This document shows, piece by piece, positions 45,001 to 55,600 of a stretch of 64,000 nucleotides of DNA (positions are counted from its first letter, which is position 1; the number at the start of each line of letters is the position of its first letter). The notes below the pieces were generated by a model. The model saw only the letters and a list, made by a program, of their open reading frames with translations, was not told the origin of the DNA and searched no databases. Origin of the DNA: Macrotis lagotis. Its lineage: Eukaryota; Chordata; Mammalia; Peramelemorphia; Peramelidae. A program made the translations under genes and the position numbers. The stretch covers positions 626,412,310 to 626,476,309 of the forward strand of contig NC_133666.1 in NCBI RefSeq assembly GCF_037893015.1, given 5' to 3'.

Positions 45001-48000
45001 AGTACAGAAAGCAGGACAATTTTGAAAGTAAACTATGAAATTATAATAATTTTTTTTTAGCAAATGGCATGAAATTTAGGTTCATGTTTTCCTATTCAGT
45101 CCTCATTTTGTGTTCTGCCTGAGTATATGGAAATGCCTTTTTTAGTATTTAAGTTCAGAATTAAAAATAAAATTAAAAAAAGAATATTGTAATGGTAGGA
45201 CATTTGTGGAGAAGGAGAAGCTGCTGGAAAGAGAGTAGGGAACTCTTATGGGGAAGAATGATGCCTGGAAGGCTAGAACTTGTGTAGAACTTTGCCTGAG
45301 GTCTCCTTGGCCTGTGTTATCATTGTGAGGGAGAGTGAGAATTGCATTCTACTTCAGTCTGAACTGTGTCTTCCCAGATCTGGCACCTCCATTTGGCATG
45401 TACCAGTTTGGGAAATTAAGCTGTGAAATCAAGTCCATTATAATAGTATCTGCTTTGATTATCCTGAATCATCTGGGTTCTATTTCCTGTCTCTTAAACA
45501 AGGGGTTCAGGGATCACGAGGCATTCCTAAAATGGTGAAGGGTCTGGATACCATGTCATATAATGGTCAAGTGAAGGAGCTAGGGACATGCCCCAAGATT
45601 GTGGAATACCCATGGGAATCTATGTTTGACCCTGTACCGTTTAATGTCTTTAATGTCAATGACAGGGATTAAAATCATAGGTAACATGGTCATCACATTT
45701 GGAGATGACATAAAGCAAAAGAGATAATTAGTACAGTGGATGGAAAAATTGGAAGCTGAAAACATTTTTACAAACTGGAACACTGGGACAAGTCTTATAA
45801 GATGAAATTCAAGTATAAAATCCTATAAACATGCTTTGTAAGTATCTGGGGGGCTAGGTACAGTTATAAAGCAGTGTATCTTTAAAATATCTGAGAGTTA
45901 GTCAACTAGAAGCTCAAGATGAGCAAATGCTGTGACATGGAAGTCAAAAGAACAAATAATTTTAGGCTGCAAGGAGAGGTGTATACCTGTTAGGAAAAAG
46001 GGAGGCAACAGTCCTGCCTACTCAAATCTGGGTTGGAGCATTCATTTCTGGGTAAGTGTAAGTGTAAGAGGTACATTGATAAGCTATAGGATATTCAGAA
46101 GGTGACAACCAGGATGGTGAAGAGCCTTCCATCATGCCTTAATAAGGAAATGAACTAATATTTGGTCAGGAGAAGAGACACAAGAGTTGTTTTTAAGTTC
46201 TTAAAGGTTTGTCTTTTTGAAGATAGATTGGACTTGTTCTGTATGGCACCAGAAGAAAGAAATAGAAGTAAAAAATTACCAAGAGGCAAATTTAAGCTTG
46301 ATGTATCAGAAAATTTCTTAACAGAGTTGTCCAAAAGTGGAATGATCTGCCTCAGTTGACAGAAGATTCCCCCTCCTTGGAGGTCTGTGAACAGTCTGGA
46401 TGACCACATGTTGGAAAATATGTTATAATAGAATATATTGGTAATGGAAGTTTCCAAATATGGCATGGACAAAGATAGCCCCATAGATTTGGAGATACAT
46501 GAATTCTGTCTTCAAAAATTGAAATTGGTGATATTCTAGTTCACAATTAGGATCAATAAGAAGGCAGATTTCAGCTCCATAGAAGGAAGAGCTTTCTAAT
46601 ACAGAGATGTCCAATAACCATCAAACACCTCCCTCTTTGGAGGGATTCAAGCACCATGTCAAGATACCTCAGCCTCCAATGCAGATGGATTTAAGAGAAT
46701 AGGCAAGGATTCAGAATATTACTGTCTCTAACTTTGTTACAAAATCATAATCATTCAAACTGATCGGTGTTTTTTTGGTACCCAAAATCTTTGGCAGCTA
46801 GCAACACTGTCCAATGCATAGAATACACAATGCATAGAATACACACATATATGAGATCTTTTAGTGACAACAACCTTAAAAAGGTCAAAGTCTCCCACTG
46901 CATCCAGGGCCATCTCCAATCATCCTGATTCAAATCTGGTCACTAGATTCAGATGACTTTGGAGGAAAAAGTGAGGTATCCCAACTTAATCCAATTCACT
47001 TGCATGTTATGACATCTCCTTCCTGATGTCATGGTCCTCTAAGAATGAAGGAAAAACAATATCAGAAAACTAGACCAAATACACACAGAGAAAGCTATCA
47101 AAAAGTACCCTCAGAGCCAGGAAGAAAATTTCCCTGTCACAAAAAGGGTTCATTTTCAACTTGATTAGACACTCTCTTATCCACATAAAGAGCTTTATAT
47201 TATAAAGAACTATTTAGTGGAAATTAGCTCAGAGGTCCAGGCTCTTCCTACTTTTTATACACTGCTTATAAGCAACCTCCAAATAGAAGATTCAGGACAA
47301 TTGCCTTGTAAGGACAATTGATGGCAACTGCTGCTTTCCTATTTCCATAGTTCAACTCCCCTGCCTTGATGGCCAAGAAGATATAGATAGGGCAGGGGTC
47401 TGGGAACTTAAAAAAAATATTTTGATGACTGTGTTTCAATATAACTGACTTTCTTTCTAATGTTATGCGTTTTATTTTATGCATTGAAAAACAGTTTTCT
47501 AAGAAAGGGGTCTGTAGGTAACCACAAAAATGGTTAAAAACCCTGACCTGAGGCGATTGCTGCATTGGGTGGGAGACTGAATTAGGTGTTACCTCTTATG
47601 AAACCAAAGGTTCCATGGGGTTTTTCTGACAAAAAGAGAATGAGCATTAAACTCTATAATGTGACTAAATTCTAGGGCATTCCGCCTCCCTGAGGTTTCT
47701 CTTTAATGTTTCAAATCAGCCATTGTGCAATATGAAGGTGGATTAGATGATCTTTCATGTTACTTCTTTCTCTGAGGTTGTATGAAATTCTTGTCTCCCT
47801 GGCCAAATGAGAGCTCAGTGAGGGCTTCTGAATCTTTCACCACATCTAGTTAGGTGGTATAGTGGTCAGAATACTAGACCTGGAGCCTGGTAGACCTCAG
47901 ATTCACAGCTGCCTCAGACACTTAAGTAGCTGTGTGACCTGGGCAAGTCACTTAACCCTGTGCGCCTCAGCTTCCTCATCTGTAAAATGAGCTGGAGAAG

Positions 48001-51000
48001 AAAATGGCAAACCACTCTAGTATTGCTACCTAGAAGAACCCCAAATGTGGTCCTGGAGACTAAAAAAACACCTACACAACAGCAAAAATGTGCCAGAGGG
48101 ATACAAAAAAAAGGCAAAAGACAGTACATGTTCTCAAAAATCTTACAGTCTAATAGAGATAGCTTGAAAACAAATATACACAAAGCAAGCTATATAAAAG
48201 AAATAACAAAAATGGAAAATAATTAACAGAGAAGAGGCATTAGAATTAAGAAGAGTTGGGGAAGGCTTCTTGTAGAAGGTGAAATTTTAATTGGGACTTA
48301 AAGGAAGCTGATGTTTGTCCTTCATTCTCAAAGAAGACCAAGATATCAGGAAGGTGATGCCATGACAAGCATATGACTTCGATTTGATTGAGGGTGTGTT
48401 GTGCTAAGTCACCAGCCTCACTTTCTCCTCCAGAGTCATCTGAATCCAGATATGAATCAGTACAACTGGATATGGCCCTGGATGTGAAACAATCAGGGTT
48501 AAGTGACTTGCCCAAGATCATACTGCTATCATATGTCAGGTGTCTGTGACAAGATTCAAACTCCTGTCCTTCTGACCTAAGGTCAGTGCTCTACCTGCTG
48601 TATCATCTAGCTTCCCTAAAGGAAATTAGAGAAATTAGGAGGTAGAGGTAAAGAGGGAGAGCATTATAGGCATGGGGACAGCCAGACAGTGCCCAGAGTT
48701 GAAAGGAGAAGTATTTTGTTTGTAAAAGTCTTTGGGCCAGTGTCACTGTACAAGGAGGTAAGGTATAAGAAGACTGGAAAGGCAAAAAGAGGTAAAGTTA
48801 TGAAGGGTTTTTAACTGCCAAGCAGCATTTTGTATTTGCTCCTGGAGACAAGGAACAAGTCACCAGAATTTATTGAGTAGGGGGTAACATGACCAGACCT
48901 GTGTTTTAGGAGAATCACTTTAGTGGATGAAAAGAGATGGAATGGAGCTGGAAGAGTCTTGAGGCAGGCAGACACATTGCTAGGTTATTTAATAAAATGG
49001 GCAGGGGAAAAGGAAAGTCTGCAATAGAGAGTTGGCAATATCAGTGATAAGAGGGATGCTTTTGAAAGATGTTGCAAGGGTGAAATCATAATGGTACCAG
49101 GGTTAATGTAAGGATAAAAATGTGATAGTCTTTGTAAAACGCTTTGCAAACTTTAAAGCTCTAGATAGATGTTAGTTATCATTAACCAATGCAGGGCTGA
49201 TCACAGAATAGGCATTTAACATAAACATCATTGAAATAAATTATCATTTATGGTTACTTACCTATTTCTCAATCCCTAATCTGATCTTTTACATAAAGTT
49301 TTTATGAGTTCCTAGGTGTTAGTGATCTTCCTCCCCTTATGCTACTCTGTATATATTTTTTATTTTCTTATTTGTTTAAATCTTGGTTCTTACCAGTAAA
49401 ATGTAAGCTCATTGAGAGCTTAGGAATATTTTGTATTTTTTTTTTGTGACCCCAGAGCTTAGCATAGCAAACTCTTATTAAATATGTGGAACTGAATTGT
49501 GAACTGCATTACTGAACTCTGACTTGCATAGGATGCACTATTATTTCAGTTCAGTTCATTTATTAAGTGCCTATTATTTGCAAGCACTGTGCTGTGTATT
49601 GGTTGAGATAATTTAGTTTGTAGTCAACACATACAATCATAGAACATTATGTAACCTTCATCCCAGGCAAACCTGCTCTTCATACACATTGATTCTTGGG
49701 CAGTCAACACACTACAACAATCCTATGACAAGGATGAAGAAATCACAAAAATGTGGAATACCACCATGAAGGAGGTAAGCTATGCCATCCCAAGAGATTC
49801 TCTCTGACTGACTTATAATGGTTATTTGATACTTATGGAAGGAACCCTACAGGTCAAATGAAAACAAGAATCCTCTTTTCAATAACCAGATTATCTGATA
49901 TCATGATAAAAGGCCCTTAGGCAGTAAATAGTTCTGATGCTGAGAGATAGGACTCCCAAGCCTAAGGCTTAATGTTGACATTATACAGTTATTCACTTCA
50001 GGGACTGTGTTCTTGTCAGGAATGGAGAGACGGTGGAAGTAGGACACTAGTCTTGGAATCAGGATATTTGGGTTTAATCTTTGCCTTTCCCTTTATCCTC
50101 TGTGTGACCTCGGCCAAATAATTTCACCAGAGTTTCCTGATTGGCAAAACAAGGTTGAACTCAATGACTCTTCCAACCTCCTCCGATTTTATGATGCTCT
50201 ATCATATGATGGTAACTCCATTCACCTTCTCTTGGTAATGTAGTTTACCTAATCTAGAAAATGGGGATAATCATTCTGACACTGGCTACCTCACAGGGTT
50301 ATAATAAGGGATAAATAATAGAACAGATAGTCAATAGGGAATTCTTGGGAAAAATTTAAACCATATACAAAGGTAAGGATTATTGGGCAGCTAGGTGGCA
50401 CAATGAAGAGAGAACTGCATCTGGAGTCAGGAAGAACTGAGTTCAAATGCAGCCCCTGACACTTTCAAGTTGTTTGACGCTGAGCAAGTTCACTTAACTG
50501 CTCTCTGTCTCAGTTTCTTCTACTGTAAAATGGGAGAAATCAACCTCCCAGGGTTGCTAGGAGGACCAAATTAGATAATATTTATAAAGTAGGCACTGAA
50601 TATATGCCTGTTTCCTTCTCTTTTACTAGTATTAATAATATGGGTAATAGTAAGATGGGTATTTTACACATAAATATTGTTCCAGGTGAACAAATCTGAG
50701 CTCTACTTGAAAAGTTCAGGACCCGTAAATTAGTTTTCTTTCTTTTTAGCTGCAGTGTTGTGGATTCAACAACTATACTGATTTCAATGGTTCTAAATAC
50801 CAGAATCAAAGTGGTGGCTACTATCCTGTATTTTGCTGCAAAGAAAATTTACCTTGTCGGGAGTCTGGCATTGCTCATGACAAGAAGGTAAAGTATAGAG
50901 ACTTAATAATAAGTTTCTAATAAAACATTTTTTTTAAAAGAAGACAAAATGATAACTCTCCTAGTCCACCCAGGCTGTACTTAATTTTCTGATCTGGACT

Positions 51001-52655
51001 CTGCTGTCTATCATCACAGCCATGAACTGACTCAAGGCTTCCTGGTTTGAGAAGAAGGATGTGTACAGGGTATCTGAAGCAGAGGCAGGGTCAAAATTAG
51101 GTTCATAAAAAAGTGATTCAGGTCTGGCAACAGGCAAAGGTTGACCATGGAATGGCCTGAGCTAGCCCCTTGGATTTATTTGAGCAAGAAGGCATTAATC
51201 GCTTTCAATGTGTGGCCTTCAAACATTATATTCCACATCAAAATGTAAGAAATTATCTTATATTCCAGAAGATCTGAATCTTGCCCACATGAAAGTAATC
51301 TTCATATTAACCTCAATTTTTAGTTAGAGCTCTGTTTTCATCAGACAATTTAGATTTTAAAACATATTTAAAGTATTGTTATAGCTTTTACCTCTTAGAA
51401 TACAAAATCAAATGACTAATGATTTGCTTAGGGTCGGGGAAAGTTATTGATCTGTTCTTTTTTTCATCCTAGGGATGCTTATATAAACTGAAGGAGTCTC
51501 TGGAAAAGAATGGAAAAATGATTGGAGGTGTTGGGTTAGGAATTTTAGTCTTTGAGGTATGTGTTTTCCTCTCACATTTGGCAACGTTTTGTCTGTGTGC
51601 TTAAGGAAATTTTGGAGTTATGTTTAATTTGGAGATCTTAGGAATTATTTCCATTTATTTTCTGTCTTGTAGTTTAGTATTTTTTTCAGCAAGATTAAAA
51701 GAGTAGGAGTTGGGGAACAAATTAAGGCTTCAGATCAGAACAAGCAATGTCTCTGAGATGGAGAAATAAGTCAAATTAAATGGGATGTTACTAAAAATCA
51801 AAATGGGCCCTGTGGAAGACAATTATTTTGCATTCTTCAGTTATCTTTCAGCTGTCTCCAGCTCTTGTGAGACCCCCATTTGGGTTTCCTGGCAAAAGAC
51901 TGGCTTGCCATCTCCAGCTCATTTTACAGATGAGGAAACTGAGGCAAATAGAGTTAAGTGACTTATTTAGGATGATAGTTAGAATGTGTCCAAGGGCAGA
52001 TTTGAATTCAGATCTTGGGCACTTTGTCCACTGTTCTACCTAGCTGCCCCATTATTTAGAAGAGTCTATTGAGTGGGGCAGCTAGGTGGCACAGTGTATA
52101 GAACACTGACCCTGGAATCAGGAAGACCTGAGTTCAAATCCTGGTGTCAGAAATTTAATACTTACTCAGCTGTGTGACCTTAGGCAAGTCACTTAATCCC
52201 ACTGTCTTGCAAGAACAAAAACAAACAAAAAAAGAAGAGTCTATTGCCTTTCCCAAATCCTGCCTAAACTAAAGGAGCAACTTGATATACAGTTACATAC
52301 TTTCAAAATAGAAAGCAGCAACATAGAATGACGAAAAGTTGGATTTGAACTCATCTATTTCCTACCTCTATAATCTTAGGCTCTGTCCTGGGCCTTACCT
52401 GAGTTGGTCTAGATTCTCTCTGAAGTCCCTTACATTTCTACATTTATGATCCCGTGATCTGTAATGTCAACAGCAGAGTCCACAACTCTTCCCAGAAGTT
52501 GCACTAAATAGTTCCTGCCCTTGGGAAGTTCACATTTTAGTGAGAAACTGTCAATATGTATACAGAAAGATAAATGATATATATGTTCACTCATATGTAT
52601 GTATGTGCACGTATATCTATATTATGGTATAATATGTATATATTTACATGTACAC

Positions 52656-52695
<40 letters not shown>

Positions 52696-55600
52696 TAAAT
52701 AGATATTTTGGCAGGAATTCAGAACAGACCCTATGTGGTCTTAAATGGCACTTTAGCTGGCTTTTGATGGAAGCTAGGGATTTTGGGAAGTGAAGAGGTA
52801 GGAAGAGTATCCTAGACATAGGAGTCAGCCAATGAAAGGAAGGGGAGAGATGTGGGAGATTGAAATATCCTATAGGAGAAGCAGCAATAAAACCAGTTTA
52901 GATCAGGACATAGAACATGTGAAGAAATGCTCAATACAACAGACCTAGAAAAGCTAGCTGGTGTCCATTGTTGTTTTCTCCCACTTTTAATGACAGTCAA
53001 ACTTGTTTCTTATCTTACAGATAAGAGGGAATTGTTGGGACTTTTTGAAAGGGAGGAGAAAATTTCAAACTGGGCAAACCAGTACTTCAAGAGTATTAAC
53101 TTGTCACCTCTATGGCAAATGGATTAGAAAGGGAGAAAGTGTAGGTGGGATGATCAGTTACTAGTGGAACTGGTACAGAGAGAACGTGAAGAGGCTTTGA
53201 GCTATTATGGTGGCTCTGTGAATGGAGAGAAGGGGACACATGTGAGAGGTGTTGTGGAGGTGGAATCCATAGGAAGAAGGAGAAAGGAGAGAGGAGGCTA
53301 GGGCAACATGGAGTTTCTTTTGTTTTTTAAGAGAGAGTTTTTATTTTTTTTATATGAATAGTATTTTTTTCCAGTTACATAAAAAAGATTTCAACATTCA
53401 TTTTTTTTTAATCCAGAGGAAAAAACTATGGATCCTATGTTCACTTTTTGAAATTTTCTTTTATGTTTTTTCTTTTTTCCTCATGATTTTTCTCCCTTAG
53501 TTCTAAATTCTCTTTCACAACATGACTAATATGAAAATATGTTAAACATGATTGTGCAGGTACAATTTACTGCCACGGGGAAGGGAGAGGGAAGAGAGGG
53601 TGGTAGAAAAATGTAGAACTCAAAAGCTAGCAAAAGGATGAATATAGGAAACTACCTTTGCATGTAATTGGAAAAAATAAATAAAATTTTAAAAATTAAT
53701 TAAATTAAAAAGAAGAAATCTGAAAAAATTCATCTTTATAAGAGTTTGACTTCCAAATTCTTCTCCTTCCTTTCCTCCTTCCCCCCCTCCAAGAAGGCAA
53801 GCAATCTGATGTGGGTTCTCCATATGTAATTTACAGCATTGAGTTTCTGATCCTACTTGACTGCCAGGTCTACTGTGAACACAATAGGTTCCTATGGGAT
53901 AAAATTCTGGGACTAGAGTTCAAATTCAGCTTCAAACACTTCTTAGCTGTGGGACCCTTAGGCAAGTCACTTAATCCTATTTGCCTCAGTAAAATGAACT
54001 GGTGAAGGAAAAAAAAAAACATTTTCACCACCTTTTACCAAGAAAACTCCAAATAGGGTATGACTGAAATGACTCAACAACAAAAATGGGATATCTAGTT
54101 AGAAACTTCTAATAGACAGTGATAGGAGACTAGAACTCTTAAAAAAATTTTTTTTTGCAAGGAAATGGGATTAAGTGACTTGCCCAAGGTCACACAGATG
54201 GCTAATTATTAAGTCTGAGACGAAATTTGAACTCAGGTCCTCCTGACTCCAGGGTCAGTGCTCTATCTACTGTACCACCTAAATGACCCTAAAACTAGAA
54301 CTCTTAAAATAGAGTACACATGGGTGTATATAGGTGGGAATTTTTGGGTAATGAGCCCATTATGGGAACTGATGAGATTAGAGTTGGAGGATCTAGAGAT
54401 AGAGAGAGACAAGAAGATAGGCCAGAATAAAGACTTGGGGATACACCCAGAGTTAGGGAACCAGATGGTAATCCTACAAAAGAGATTCAGATGCGGGCGG
54501 CTAGGTGGCGTAGTGGATAAAGCACAGGCCTTGGAGTCAGGAGTACCTTGGGTTCAAATCTGGTCTCAGACACTTAATAATTACCTAGCTGTGTGGCCTT
54601 GGGCAAGCCACTTAACCCCATTTGCCTTGCAAAAACCAAAAAAAAAAAGAGAGAGAGAGAGAGATTCAGATGGAGTAGACTAGTAGGGGAAGAACCAATA
54701 GGGAGCAAAGCCATGGAAATCCATGATAGAGAAGGTAGTCAACGTTGTCTAATTTTGCAGAGAGATCAAGGATCTCTACAAAACCGAGAAAACAACATTA
54801 GATCTGGCAACTAATAAATTTTTAGTAACTTTGGAGCTGAATATTGAGGTTGGAGACCAGATTTCAGAAGAGAATGAGAGAAGAGGAAGTAGATGAACTG
54901 GCTGTATTTTTAAGGAGTTTGCTTGGGAAGGGACAGGGAAAGAATTGAGGATGATAGAGGCAATAAGAGGATCTAGTGAGTTTTTTAAGGATGAAAGAGA
55001 CTCAGCTGTGTTTGTAGGCAGCAGGGAAGGAACTAAGAGAGCAAAGAGTATTAGAGAAAGAATGGGGATGATAGTGGCAGAAATCTGCTGAAGAAGACAG
55101 GCAGGGATGGCCTTGGCAAGGAGAAGGGCTACTATTCTTCATCAGACCGTGGCCTCAAAGAGGAGCTTGTGAGGGAACAGTTACTAGATACAGGATGTAT
55201 TTGTAAAGGGGATAGACTAGAAGCAGGAAGGCCAGTTAGGAAAGTACTATAATATTGTAAGTGAGAAATAATTAAGGTATCTGATGAAGGTATCTACAGG
55301 ATTGGAGACTGGAGAAAAAGGGATGGATATGAAAAATATTGTGGTGTTAACAGAGAGGGAATTGGGGAAGTATGGATTTGGGAGCCAAGGGCGAGAAGGG
55401 AGGATCAGGGATGATTGCAAATCTGGATTACTGAGAAGATGTGGTATGCTGATCAGAAAGAGAACTGTCTGAAGGAAGGGTAGGATTAACATAGCAGGTT
55501 TCATTTTAGCCATGTTGGGGGAAATCAAGGAGATCTAACCAGCAAATACATGATGAGTTCAAGAGAGAGACTGCAGCTGGATATAGAGATGCCTAAGGAT

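Noticed and set aside
46155..46484. 109-codon minus frame and overlapping plus frame
   Set aside because: They lie in the CR1/L3 3' remnant, on both strands, with no protein match.
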